Of a DNA stretch of 64,000 nucleotides, positions 47,237 through 58,812 are shown piece after piece (position 1 is the stretch's first letter; each line of letters starts with the position of its first letter). The stretch comes from Stenocarpella maydis. Taxonomy: Eukaryota; Ascomycota; Sordariomycetes; Diaporthales; Diaporthaceae. The notes under the pieces are model-generated. The model was not told the DNA's origin. It saw only the letters and a program-made list of their open reading frames with translations, and ran no database searches. The translations under genes were made by a program, and so were the position numbers. The DNA lies in the NCBI GenBank assembly GCA_002270565.1, contig NQMI01000144.1, positions 1 through 64,000 on the forward strand. The letters are read 5' to 3'.

Positions 47237-49245
47237 GGTTACTGGCGTGGTCTGGGTGGTCGAAAGGGCCGGGCTATGGGATGGTGGCGGGCAACTTGGC
47301 TGTGTCGACCGATGGGTGTGGTTCGGGCAGGGAGGAGGCGCTGTCGCTGGTGCCGGAGCCCGTGACTAGTCTGGTAGCAGGCCGGGCACGCTGGCACGCT
47401 GGAGTTCCTTGGGAAGCAATGAGACTCTGGCCTGGCCCTGCTTGGATGGTGCCCGTAACCACAAGCACGGTTAGAGCCTCAGGTCGAGCCAGAAAGGATG
47501 TAGCTGTACCATGGAAGGGCGGGCATCAGGGCGCTGCGCCGCAATAGGGAATGAATGGCAGGGTGGTATTGGATCGATGCTCATTCACGGTGGAAGGGCA
47601 GGTGGCGTGGCGTGCGGTCTGACGGTACGGCACAGTACCTCTAGGTAAGGTAGGCTGGTAGGTACGCAAGGTAGACTAGGCCGTCGGGCAGGTGTCCGTG
47701 TTGAAGTCGGCAATGCTGCTTGATTGCTCTAGGTGTCCACCTGTTCCGTCTTGGAGTGCGCCCCGTCATGAGTAATGCGGGTCTGTTGATCACACGAAGA
47801 GGCTGAGAGGCTGGCTGGTCAGGACTCCAGACTCTAGACTCAGGACTCAGGATCGGTAGATGGAGGTGGATGTTGGGCCGGCGGCTTCGCTGTCAGGGGG
47901 ACAGCCGTTGACAAGAAGAGGACTGCGCTGTGCTTGTGCTTTGCTGTGCTGTACAATAGGCAGACAGACTACGGGTACAGGTACAGGTACGGCTACTTGG
48001 TTGGTACGCGGTCGCAGTACCGCAGGAGGGTGGCAGCTACAAGTACACAGATACTCGTAGGGGGGCAGGCAGGTTGGTAATGTGGTAGGCGGAATGGAGT
48101 CGCTCCTTTGGCCAGGCTAGATTGAAGAGTGAACTGAAGAGGTAAAGATCCCACGGTTAGCTGCAAGGGGCAAGCCACTCTTTCTCCTGTCCACCTCACC
48201 GTTTTGGCGGTTGACGGACGTGTTGTAAGCCCCTCCCGTTTCCGCCTGCTATTAGTATCCACGCAGATACGTGTGATATTGCGCACGTCCAGATGAGGAC
48301 CCAGCTCGATGCAAAAACACAGAGCACGCTCGTTCGAGGGGCAAAGAGATGCTGCGATGGCGCCCGGTTCGAGCTTATCTCTTATACCTCCCTCGGGCAT
48401 ATTACGACGCCGAGTCGTTGCTGCAGGTTGCAGACTGGGCAGTCGTTGGCAGGGTTGCCGCATCTCCTCCGTTCAGGAGATAACGGTACGACGGCAAGCG
48501 AACTCAAACCGTCCAAGCATAAATAAGTAAACGATAGAATGAATGTATCCATCCGTACACACTCGCGCACAAGCCCCTTATTATTATTATTGATTGCCCT
48601 GTGTAGTGGCCGCCCGCCCACTTGTTCGCAACTGTAATGAACAGGCCGAATAGCGGCACCACAGGGAAGAGCATCTGACATTTGCCACGCAGTCCAGTCA
48701 GTGTTTTCCGAGCATAGGTACTTACATAGGTGATCAGTAAGCATTCAGACAGTACGTTACTTGCTACCCAGACCTGGGACACAGCAGGAACACCTCGAAT
48801 ATGAGTATCGATTGCTATTGTATTCCACAGGGTTTCAACTCATCCACCATCAGTCCGGAATCGCGGGTTTGGCTAATTTCAATGGGGTCTCCGGGTCTGA
48901 TGACCCAAGATTGCGGCAGGGCTGGCGAACCTCGTAACAATTTCATCACAGCCCTACTTGAGTGCCAGAGTGCCTAATAATAGCCCACCTTCCCACGTCG
49001 ACTCCTCATTCAGAGTACGGGACACTCTTTCCTCACAGCAACGACGTTGAGCGACATGGCATGCCTTGCAGATTTATCCAGCACAGAGCTGGAAGGCTCA
49101 AGCCATGATGGCCCGGTTCGCCTCTGAAACGCAAATAACATGTGGAATACCCTCAACCACCCCCACAGCTATCTTCGACCGTTGAGGTCTACGCCCATTG
49201 CTGTACGTCCCAGCCATAATTCCAATCTGATTGCCACCGCCCAAG
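47237..49245. other. Intergenic: pdk1 leader and divergent small gene
   Basis: 2 kb. It contains small direct repeats (GGTACAGGTACAGGTAC near 47975, GACTC-type repeats near 47825) and TAGGTA-rich DNA near 47640-47690. None of the open frames has a recognised domain. A long pdk1 leader or non-coding RNA is possible but not visible. Confidence 0.45.
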
Positions 49246-50293
49246 ATGATCCGGCTCCAGCCAACATCCATTGCCCTAACCATGACAGAGGTCAAGGAGC
49301 TGGAAAACCGTCGGCGTTATCGTAGGTATCTTCAAAGGGAGCAGAACCCAACCTCGGAGGAGACAGTCCAGCGGAAGGACAGTCAGAGCCTGCACAACCG
49401 AGCATCAACCCCCTCGCCAAGGCCCGACGACGACGACCTGGTACCGTCCTCGCCCGCAGAGAGCTTGTCTTCCACACAGGTTCTGAGTATGGTGCCGACT
49501 GAGAAGCGGTGGACGCAGACCCTCGTAGGTAGCGTCCACTCGTTGAGTCGTGTGTCAACTCAGATTCAGCAATCCTCTGACGCCATTGTAGGTAATCCGA
49601 ACCCGGCCATCTCTTGGTTGCGAAGCATCACAAGAACCCGGGACGCCGCATGGAGCGCCGGAGCACCAGCATCCTCGGTCGTCTTGGATCGCTTCTGCCG
49701 AGCCAGAGCATGATGGTGACCCTGGGCCCTCGGTGAGCACGGGTCAGGGCCCGGTGCTGCGGGAACAAGGCTAATTCCAGGCACACCGGCAGAACCCAAG
49801 CAGTCCGCAGAGGGTAGCCAGACCGGGGACCCGTCCGAATCAGATCTGCCCAAAGTCTGTTCACCCATCAGCCACACTCACTTGTGAGGTGCCTCCGGCG
49901 AAGGAGAGTCCATCGCCAGACCGCCGAGCCTTGCCGTCTCGGGATCGTACGACTCCTAGGCGTAGTATGCGTGTGTACAACGACCTGCTCTCACCAGCTC
50001 GCCAACCCCGGACACCAGAGCAGCTGCCAGAGTCCCGGCACCAGAGTAGACTTCTCGGGTCGTACACGGCCCCGATAAGTTGGTTGCGATCTTCCCAAAC
50101 ACTGGGTCGCACCCCGGCGACAGCCCGAAGACTCCGTCACCGTAGAGCACGAAGTCCCGCGGGCATGAGGACGCCCGGGTTCGAGGGTCTTTACGGCGGG
50201 CACGAGAATGATGACGACTTTGCCCTATTTGAAGAGGCATCGCAGGCAGCAGAGCCCGAGTCTCCTATTTTCAGCCACAGGCGTGCAAGCTGA
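49246..50293 (+). CDS. Probable small fungal gene of unknown function
   Basis: Low-confidence three-exon model: 49246-49587, 49670-49732 and 49781-50293, with GT-AG introns of 82 and 48 nt. The second intron has an in-frame stop, a GTGAGC donor and a CTAAT branch. The frame closes at about 305 residues; a second ATG at 49282 would give 293. The protein is polar and basic, rich in R, S and P. The C-terminal part has [35 protein letters not shown] and [15 protein letters not shown], a pattern I associate from memory with uncharacterised Pezizomycotina proteins; I cannot check it. No catalytic motif is visible. The first intron is the weakest part: other acceptors are possible. It could also be a decaying gene. 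Confidence 0.4.
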
Positions 50294-50814
50294 GACGGAA
50301 TTGCCGATCGAACTGAACTTACGTCATGGTGTACAACAGGTACATTGCAGGCTGAAGAAGAGGGAAATGGCCGGTGAGGTAGAATGCGACAACACATCCA
50401 TCACTTCGGTGAGACTGGGTGCATCTTTATCTCTAGCAGGAAGACAAGACATGAACGACAGTACTAATTGTTATCGGCCGTTGGCTGACTGTTTGAGTGT
50501 CGTTTAGGGGCAAAGAACACGTAACCCCAACGATGGAACATACAACATAGAGTGAAGCAGCAATAAACATACTACGTACATGATTGACATGCACTTGGAC
50601 AGGCCAAGTGATTCATGTTCAGATATTCACCCAACTCCGTTGAACTGACACGCATTCGGCAGAACACTTCAGATGAGGGGGAATTCATACAGAGTTTGAG
50701 GTCTCTCGACATGGCAACATGCAAGGCAAGCCTCTCGAGTCATGACCGGCAAACAACTTTTCCGTAACCAAGCACTGTGAAGCCCATGTGCTGCAACCCT
50801 CGATACCAGGTGGA
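50294..50814. other. Intergenic, nothing recognised
   Basis: About 520 bp between the small gene and the second copy of the minisatellite-bearing repeat. No gene, repeat or RNA was seen. Confidence 0.5.
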
Positions 50815-51195
50815 TAGACCCTGCTGGGGCCTTGGGAGCTATTCGTCTAATATCCAAGTACTACTGCTTAAATAGGCGAACCCCCCCACGCCACCCAGTA
50901 GGCCCCCCTCCGCGTACCCAGAGGAGGGCCCTCCGCGTGTTGAGAGGGTGGGCTTCCTCGAAGGCCCTCCATGTGCCCAAAGGAGGGACCTCTGAGTGCC
51001 CAGAGGAGAGAGACCTTCGAGTGCCCAGAGGGAGGGCACCCTTCCTAGGGCCCCTACGATCTCTGGGTTAGGGTTCTCCAATGGACCAATCAGCATGCAG
51101 ACATTATTACCAATCAGAGGCCGAGAATTTAGGCGGACCTTCTGGGCGTGTGGTATGTCAAGATCACTATTCTGGGCGAATAGCAATCGTGACAG
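50815..51195. repeat. Minisatellite-bearing dispersed repeat, copy 2 (uninterrupted)
   Basis: Homologous to 38495-38955 plus 39985-40090. It starts CTGCTGGGGCC, then GCTATTCGTC and TACTAC, a short array of the same 23-bp unit (about 50920-51030), GGTTAGGGTT, then ACCAATCAGCATG and the end motif CTATTCTGGGCGAATAG. Unlike copy 1 it lacks the TIR element and is GC-rich, with little sign of RIP. Confidence 0.75.
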
Positions 51196-52985
51196 TGGTA
51201 GAAGGGCGGCTGGTGGGTGCTGCTTATGGCATTGGGGGCCATCCGAGTTGGAGCAAGCTGATTGTGCAGGGCCTGCACAATTCTTTATGCCGAAGCTAGT
51301 TTGCACACCAGCCAGCCAGTCAGCAGCGACCAACCGGCACACACAAAGCGGACAACAGACGCAAGCAGGTCGCTTGGCCGCCTGGCCGCCTGTACTGAAT
51401 CAGGCCTTGGTTTTGTGGAGCACACCGCTGCTGTCCCGAGTGCCTTGAATTCGAGGTGGCCGGGTGGCAGAGGAAAGGATAAAGAGATGGCTGGGGGTCG
51501 ATGCAGTATCATGTACGGAGCATAGTGTGCTGACAGTGTCCTTCCATCGTTACAGCCACGCCCGAGGGTTCATTGGGAAAGGTTTCTACCTGAGGCAATT
51601 GATACTGGTCGGACAAGACTGCCGATGGGATATGGGATGGTGCAGGGTGAAGAAAGTCATCAGTCAGGAAAGTCAGATCAGTCAGCCGGCCGGCCTGCCT
51701 GACCTGGTCGTGTCTGTCTTGGCAGAGGGCCAGAATTGGGTCGGAGGTGGCCAAGAAGCTAGGCCCTTTCCATCACTAGATTGGCCTCGGAAGAAATCAA
51801 ACCGTGCAATGAGATCAGGGTCTCCTCTCTCTCCAACTTTTGTCGTTGCGCCATCGGCACCGAGCAGTCTGAGACCTGGCCAGCTGCGGCTAACCCTATT
51901 GGGCATTGGGGGGGTGGCCCTCTGGAGTTTGGACCTGGAAAGCTTTCCTGGGGTCTTCCACGCTCAGGCCCTTGATCCCCGTACGTCCGCCTCGCGAATG
52001 AGAAGGGACCTCGCCGTCTGACACCTTCCCTGCATTTTTTGTGAGGTGCAGGCGTGAAGATTCGCCTATTCCTTTTTGGGGGGGACTGCGGGCACACCGG
52101 CACAGAGCAGGCAGGCGGGCAGGATGGCAAGGAAAGGGAAAAAGGGCGAGGGTTGGTCTGTCGCCTGGTCCCTGCAAGCTTCCCGACCCAGGATCGCGCG
52201 CCGCAGAGCTGCGGTTGCTCTGCTCTCTCGCTCGGTGCGGTGCGGTGCGGTGCGGTGCGCAGTGAGCTCGCCTACACACCTGTGGTTGGTCTTGACACTG
52301 CGCTGCGCTTCTCTTCTTGGGAGCCTCGCCCAGCTCGCCTACACAGTACGGTACGGTACCTCACCCTCAGCTCTCCCATCATCCATCCTCCTTCTCCTCC
52401 TCCCCACACACTGCACAAATCGCAGCGCCAACCTTGGACCCCGTGTCTCGTCTCGCCTTCTTCTCGTTCCCATCCATCCTTTCTTATCTCGTGCCCTTCC
52501 CTTCCATCACTTTCCTCCCCTTCCGACTTTCCCTCCCACACCATCACATATTTTCCTCTCGCCTGCTTACTTCCCCCTACCCCCAACACCACCACTCATA
52601 AATACCTTCCCGTCCTCTCTTGCTCTTCCTTTCTCTCCCTACCTCCTCTTGTCTTGTCTTCATGCCGTGCCAGTAGCCATCGTCGACACTCTCCTCAGCC
52701 TCATCCCAGTTTGTCGTCCACACCAGTCGGCACGTCCAGAGGCTGCTCTCCCTCTTCCTCCTCGTCGTCGACAGCCTCGCCCTCCACCTCACCGGCCACC
52801 CTGTACGCACTCAACGCGACTCGGCCATCCTCTTGTCGCGCCAGCGTCCCTCACCTGGGACCCGATCCATTGACAGCCGGCCTCTTGACTGTAGTACAGC
52901 TCAGGACCTCTGGCTCGCGGCTGATAACTTTTCTCTAGAAAACTTTCCTGACTTGAGCTGCTCACCTGCGTTCTCGCAGATCACC
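51196..52985. other. Long upstream region with CT-rich leader
   Basis: 1.8 kb before the next gene. Five tandem GGTGC-type units lie near 52235-52258. From about 52370 to 52900 the plus strand is strongly CT-rich, typical of filamentous-fungal promoters and leaders. A 185-codon frame (51464-52021) has no domain and I judge it chance. Confidence 0.5.
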
Positions 52986-53942
52986 ATGTCGTACTTTGAC
53001 CGCACTGCATCGCCCGTCATGGGCGTCTCCCCCCAACCCGCCCATCAGCTGTCCTTTGGCAGGCCTTTCCTCTCGCATCAGTCCCAGTCGCTTGGTCACT
53101 CAGTCTCATGTTCCACCCGTCCCATCCTTCGATCCAGTTCGACCTTCGCCGGCCGCAAACGCTCCAGAGACGAGGCAGCAGCCAACCTCGACGACCCGGA
53201 GAAGGTGGTCCCTGCTCCCAAGGTCGAAGAGCCCGAAGACGAATGGGAATATGGCCCCGGCATGGTTCTCATCAAGAAGAACACCCGCTACACCACCGAC
53301 GCTGGCAGCCAGTCAGGCACCTGGCTCGAGGAGAGGGCTGCTCAGGAGTATGCCCGCAAACTCGAAGAGGCCACAATCGCCCAGAAGAAGCTCTCCCAAG
53401 AACGCTCTTCGCTGCGAAGCAACAAGTCGCAGCGCCTCGGCCTCTCAGACGACCTGGTCTCCTCGAGCCACGCCACTCAAAGCATTGGCACCAGCTCTGG
53501 CCGCGACACCTCGCCTGAGGCGCCCAAACAACCAGTTGTCGACGACTTCACCATGCACCTCGGCATTGGCTGGGCTCGTCTCAGCGAGGACGAGCACATT
53601 CAAGCAGCTGCTCGCGGCTGGGCTCGTTACATTGACAACCACTTCCCTGTCACTGGCGCCAAAATTCTTCTGCAAAAGTCCCAGGAGGCCTACCTTGTCC
53701 AGGCCAACGAGGGCTTCTTCCTCTTCGCCGAAAACCTTCGCGAGGGCCGACTTGTCAGCTCGGACCCTGAGCGTGCCTTCCTCAACCTCAAGTCATGCCC
53801 TGCCGTCTTTGACGGCCCCATGATGGCTGCTGTCGAGTCCCCTCGACCCCAGTTCCAAGACAGCAACAACTCGACGTGGAACACGCCTTCGACCTCGCAA
53901 CGACTCCCTACTGTTCCCGACATGGACGTGGACATGAACTGA
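52986..53942 (+). CDS. Conserved fungal protein of unknown function
   Basis: Single-exon gene of 318 residues. The frame is open further upstream, but the ATG at 52986 follows the CT-rich leader and begins MSYFDRTASPVMG. A basic patch (GRKRSRDEAA, about residues 57-66) resembles a nuclear localisation signal. A short conserved strand WEYGPGMVLIKKN follows. A helical C-terminal domain has FTMHLGIGWARLSEDEHIQA, AARGWARYIDNHFPV and QANEGFFLFAENLREGRLVS. I believe this domain is conserved among filamentous ascomycetes but know no function. Codon use is strongly biased to C-ending codons, suggesting good expression. The C-terminus is acidic and ends MDVDMN. Confidence 0.8.
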   Translation: MSYFDRTASPVMGVSPQPAHQLSFGRPFLSHQSQSLGHSVSCSTRPILRSSSTFAGRKRSRDEAAANLDDPEKVVPAPKVEEPEDEWEYGPGMVLIKKNTRYTTDAGSQSGTWLEERAAQEYARKLEEATIAQKKLSQERSSLRSNKSQRLGLSDDLVSSSHATQSIGTSSGRDTSPEAPKQPVVDDFTMHLGIGWARLSEDEHIQAAARGWARYIDNHFPVTGAKILLQKSQEAYLVQANEGFFLFAENLREGRLVSSDPERAFLNLKSCPAVFDGPMMAAVESPRPQFQDSNNSTWNTPSTSQRLPTVPDMDVDMN

Positions 53943-56264
53943 ACGACACCGCATCACTGGATTGGCGTTGAATTGATTTGCCTTGCTTTGGTCTGCTTTT
54001 GGGTGGTGTTTGGGGTCGGGCTGCACCATGACGGGTGCCGGCTCTGCGCTGTGTGGTTGGTTCCCCAACCCATGTGGTTGGGTCCTCCAATCCAAACAGG
54101 TCGGTTTAACAAGGGACACAAAGGTAACGGTGATTTACCACGGACGGCGTTGCCAACGGAAATTTGCTTTCGCACATACCGCGCACATGTACTATTAGTT
54201 AAGACAAACCATCCTTGCCAAATTGAAGAACAGATGAGCATTGAAGTCAAGAGGTTGTTTTGCTTGACCACCTGCAACGTGACGAGGTGATTGGGCGGGG
54301 CACCTGTGCAGACGGAGCCGCATGTTTGCAAAAGTCGGCCGTGAGTGGGCGGCAGTGGCCAACAGTGGGGAAGTTGCCGGAGTTTTGGTAGCTGACAGTC
54401 GTGGGGTTCGGCTATCACGCATGCTGATTTGGGCAGAGTTTCCGCAGTCCCATTGTGCTTGGTGGTCTACACTCGTCGATCTCGGTGGTGTTCCGGGGTT
54501 GATCCTGCGAGCCAGTCCCTTGTTGTCTTTCTGCTGGGTCACACGATGTCAGGGTCTTGGCCAGATGTGAGAGCCCTTATTATCAAGAATCCATGGCTGA
54601 TAATCCGAGATGAGATGGGCGGGATGGTCTTGGGTGTAGGCACGAGGGGAAGAGAAGCACTAATGGCTCGGGAGCTGATAGAAGTATGTAGGCAGACAAT
54701 AGATTGGTACCTAGGGACTTGGACAGCAATGTTGTGGTTGGACTCGATAGTGTGGGCACCAGCAAGTGTCCTTCCGGAGGCAGCGATTGCTCGAGTTTGG
54801 GCCGGCCGAGTCTGGGGCCGGTCGATAGGCTGAGAGGTGCTGCAGGGGTCCCCAAGGGGAAAAAAGAAACCAGAAAAAAACCTCGTGGGCTTCCAACAAC
54901 CAACCCAGCAACGAGGGCGAGTGAGTGGTTGCAGGGACCACTGGGGCATGGTGCTTTGCTATGGGAAAACCCTCAAACATGGGGGAAGGAAAATCATGGG
55001 TCCCCCTCGCGGTTGCGGTGTGCATGGAGCCGGGCTGGGCCAAATTGTTTGGTGGGCAGTGCACGCCGCTGTTGCTGCAGGAGAAACAGACTTGGACGGC
55101 CTCATGGCAAAACAAAGTGGCACACGCGCGTGAGCACGCGACAGGACGGGCATGACGAGATGAAGAAGAGAGAAGAGAGAAAAACCTTCAACTTTGACAT
55201 GGGCAAGGCGGAAGGAAATTCTCCAGAGACCCATCTATCTATCTACCTGGGCATCGCTACTCGTGCTTTTCCTGCTGGCGCTTCGAAGGCCGACTTTCTC
55301 TTGTTCACTTTTCCTGCGCCTGCACTTCTGGTCCCGGCGTGCCTCGGGCCAGAGAGTCTCTGAGCCGCCTCCATCTCACACTTGATACCCTGAGAACCGA
55401 CCTGGGCTCCATCATCCCACATCCACTAATTCTAATTGAACCAACGCTGCTGATCCCCCGGGTCCGACGCCCGATTGTTTGCAGCAGCAGAATAAGCCAC
55501 CGAAAAGGGCCATCGGGAACAGCCCCAGCCACCGCCAGCACATGTCGCGTTCAGGGCGGCCCTGAATGATACCCAGCTGTGGCGACTGACAGGCACAGCC
55601 TCACGAGTTCCAGTCATCAGTCAGACAGCCCGAGACCGACACTTCGGAGACCACCCCCACAACCAGGCCGGGCCGGCTCCTGGGCTGCAAGCGGCAGGCC
55701 CGTGACGGGGCACGACGCACATCGCATAGATACCTGGATACCCGGGTTGACTAGCCTCTCCATTTGTGTGCGTGCGTGTGAGTGTGGTGCATCGTAGCCC
55801 AATAGGCCGTGCCCAAGGCTCGTGGTAGGGTCAGTCGATGCTTTTTCCGTTTTCAGTTCAGGTTCCCAGGTTGCTGGTAAAACAAGACCTCTCCTCCAGG
55901 ACAGGTCGTGTTTATTCCCATTCCCTTTTCCCAACCCCCTCCCCCCGTCTCTGGTGGCAGGCTCTGCTGGATGCTGCGCTCCTTGTGTAATGTTATGAAA
56001 CAGAAGATGTTGATGCCATCGCGCTGCATATCGCATGCCTTGTCTGCCGGTGACCTGACCGACCCCTCCTTTATGACATCCTCCCAGCCTACCTACTTTC
56101 CCACCTAACTCGTACTGATATCTGTTAGTACGCTCTCAACAGCTGACATCCCTCGCTCACCTCCAGCCACACCGTGATCGCCCCGCCCCAGCCCTTCAAA
56201 GACCTGACCCATTCCAGAGGCGCAAGCACTATCGCCTGCGGCCACTCTCCCCAAAGGCGCGACC
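53943..56264. other. Intergenic, 2.3 kb
   Basis: Between two plus-strand genes. It contains only overlapping low-complexity open frames (up to 219 codons at 54704-55363) with no domain and no conserved pattern that I recognise. A non-coding transcript cannot be excluded. Confidence 0.5.
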
Positions 56265-58046
56265 ATGGTCTCGCAGCCCGACCACTCGTCCACGTCCGGC
56301 TCGGGGGGCACCATCACCGTCCGCGGCCCCAGCTCTGTCGTCGGCACCAGTTCCACCACCGGCGCGCGGCACCGCTCCTCTCGACGCCACCACTACAACA
56401 GATCCTATGCCGGCGGCACCTCCTACGTCCCGCAGAACGAGTTCCCCTGGTTCTCCCACTCAGGCGATGTCGAGATCGTCGTCAAGGTCCCCTCAGGCCA
56501 CGAGAACCGCTACCTGCTGCACCGGCACACGCTGACGCGGTGCAGCGGCTTCTTCGAGGCGAGCACCAGTGAGCCCTGGTCCAAGGCCGTGGACGTCGTG
56601 CCAGACTTGCCTGCATTACCTGCACCGGCACGGAATGGCGCCACAGCGGGAGGAGAGCTGGCGAGGATAGGCGAGGACAATGCCGGCGCCGAGAGGGGAA
56701 GCACGGTTTCACGGGCGAACATAGGCACGCCGAGGAAAAGGTGGAGGTACGAGCTCGACTACGGGAAGGGAGGCGACGACATACCCATGCTGGTGCAGAA
56801 GGAGGAGAACAACAGCAGCAACAACAACACATCTGCCGCGCCCGGTCGTCTGATGGGCCCGCCAACCACGTCCATCTTTGGCGGAAGCTCGAGCAGCAGC
56901 ACCAGTCACAGCGAGGTCGGCCGGTCAAAACACTCGCACAGTCAGTCAACCCCACGCGACTTCTTCCGATCCGTCGCGAACCTCAGTCTCCCCTCGCCTT
57001 CGCACAACCAATACCCATTACCGACCAACACCTCCTCGAACCTACCGCCGCCGTCGCCCGAAGACCAAGACACGCTCCGCGACTATGACAACCTGTTCCG
57101 CATAATGTACAATTTCTCGCCCGTCCTCGACGGGATAAATATTGCCGATGCATACGTACAATGCAAGTCCCTGCTTACCATAGCCGACCAGTACGACGCG
57201 CTTTCTGTTGTCGGGCCAAGGGTCGATCACCACCTGTTGCAATTCCAGAGCCGCCTGTGGAAACAAATAGCCAAATATCCCATCAGCTACCTCCGCCTGG
57301 GCCATCTTGCAAGGAGCAAGATCATATTCCAGGAGGCCCTTATTCACGTTGTCGGCCAGTGGCCTGCGGGGGAGCGCAGCTTGAGGAACACCATGCCCGA
57401 GTCGGTCCTGGATATCATCGAGGACAAGGTCGACGAGCTGGAGGAAACAGTCGCAAGAGTCGAGGGCCGCCTTTTCAGGCTCAACCTTATCACAAGGTCC
57501 GGGGAGCGGGTGACGCCTGCGACAGGCTACCTCGACTGGTTAGCCGTGAGTTTCTTCAGGCAGTGGCTAGCCGACAACACAACACCCGGCCCAGTCTCAC
57601 CACCTCCCCCAAGCGACCGGAGGGCGGGGGCCCAAAACGGCGGGGGCCGGACACGCAACAACTCGGGGCCCAGCAGCAACGGCAACACGGCGGTCGTCCC
57701 CGCGTCGTCAGCCGCGATCCCCCTCGTGCCGCCGCTGGCCTCGCTGGGGCGCACGTACCGCACCCTGGGCGGGGTGACGGGGGCCAGCGCCCCGGGCTAC
57801 CTGACGCACGAGGAGTGCAAACGCTTCCTCAAGCTCACGCCCGAGCTGTACAGCCGCGACAACCTGCGGCGGTTCGAGAAGCGCGTGGACGAGCTCAAGG
57901 CGATGGCGCGCGAGGTCGTCCGCCCGCTCATGGGCAGCGGCCTCGAGCTCGACCTGGCCGGCGGGAGCCGCGCCGCCGAGGGCATCGGGTACCTCACCTG
58001 CACCCGGCTCAGCGACAGGGACCTGCCGTGGGCTGTTGATGATTAA
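56265..58046 (+). CDS. BTB/POZ-like domain protein
   Basis: Single exon, 593 residues, with a strong start context (ACCATGG). After an S/T/G-rich N-terminus comes a BTB-like opening, WFSHSGDVEIVVKVPSGHEN followed by RYLLHRHTLTRCSGFFEAS (about 62-105). The fold then seems to be interrupted by a long low-complexity insert (about 110-270, with N and S runs) before LRDYDNLFRIMYNFSPVLDG and a helical region (VQCKSLLTIADQYDALSVV) that resembles the end of the BTB domain and the following helices. The C-terminal part has a conserved-looking THEECKRFLKLTPELYSRDN segment and ends AVDD. BTB proteins are often Cullin-3 adaptors, but nothing here shows a partner. Confidence 0.78.
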   Translation: MVSQPDHSSTSGSGGTITVRGPSSVVGTSSTTGARHRSSRRHHYNRSYAGGTSYVPQNEFPWFSHSGDVEIVVKVPSGHENRYLLHRHTLTRCSGFFEASTSEPWSKAVDVVPDLPALPAPARNGATAGGELARIGEDNAGAERGSTVSRANIGTPRKRWRYELDYGKGGDDIPMLVQKEENNSSNNNTSAAPGRLMGPPTTSIFGGSSSSSTSHSEVGRSKHSHSQSTPRDFFRSVANLSLPSPSHNQYPLPTNTSSNLPPPSPEDQDTLRDYDNLFRIMYNFSPVLDGINIADAYVQCKSLLTIADQYDALSVVGPRVDHHLLQFQSRLWKQIAKYPISYLRLGHLARSKIIFQEALIHVVGQWPAGERSLRNTMPESVLDIIEDKVDELEETVARVEGRLFRLNLITRSGERVTPATGYLDWLAVSFFRQWLADNTTPGPVSPPPPSDRRAGAQNGGGRTRNNSGPSSNGNTAVVPASSAAIPLVPPLASLGRTYRTLGGVTGASAPGYLTHEECKRFLKLTPELYSRDNLRRFEKRVDELKAMAREVVRPLMGSGLELDLAGGSRAAEGIGYLTCTRLSDRDLPWAVDD

Positions 58047-58812
58047 TATTGATTGCGATAGGGATGGAACTGTGTGCGATTTTTGGCGGAACGACAGGAA
58101 AGAAATGTTTGGATGAGCGGGTTGAGCGTGCTCATATGAAATGAGCGATTGAGCAATATTGATGACAGTGGGGTTTTTTTATGCATAATCCGGCGGCTTT
58201 GTCCGGTGATGATGAGGAGATTGTCGATACGTCTCTGGATGATCCGTTCTGGAAGAGCTGGCACAAAGGGCGCCAAGGGTAAATCAGGTCTTCAGGGCGT
58301 CGTCGGCGGTTCGGATCTGTCATGTTGTTTTCCCTCTCTTCGTCGGTATGCATTTTCAGGGGCGGGTGGCATTTTACTTGAACCCCGTCTTTTTTTCCCT
58401 CTCCTCCCTCATCTTCTCGGATATCATTTGTGTTGGGTCTGGCTGGCACATATCTGTCCGTTTTCCACTTTTGCCTATTCTTACGATATATCATGGACAT
58501 TGATGACCCAACCTACTGTAACGAGGGCTCTTTTTTATCACACGCCACGACACGCACACGCATAACATACATAGTTAGCCCACTTACCCTTCAAAGCCGT
58601 ACTATACCTAGGATACCCGTGGATCAGGAATATACACACACGAAAATAACTCGCGTTTCGCCTACATCACAGCAGTGCATGCTGAGAAAGAGCAAATAAC
58701 TTGTCATGGTCACATCATCCTAGTCATGACTTCCTCGTGGAGAAAACTTCTATCCTGGCTTCAACACGCTAACCAAGCTGCTTACATCTCCGTCTGTGGC
58801 CCCACAACCCCT
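58047..58812. other. Intergenic between convergent BTB and gen1 genes
   Basis: 766 bp of shared 3' flank. Pyrimidine-rich stretches, but no gene or repeat was seen. Confidence 0.5.

Noticed and set aside
51464..52021. 185-codon open frame
   Set aside because: No recognised motif and several competing frames in the same GC-rich stretch; probably chance.
54704..55363. 219-codon open frame in a long intergenic region
   Set aside because: Low complexity, overlapped by long frames on both strands, and no family pattern.
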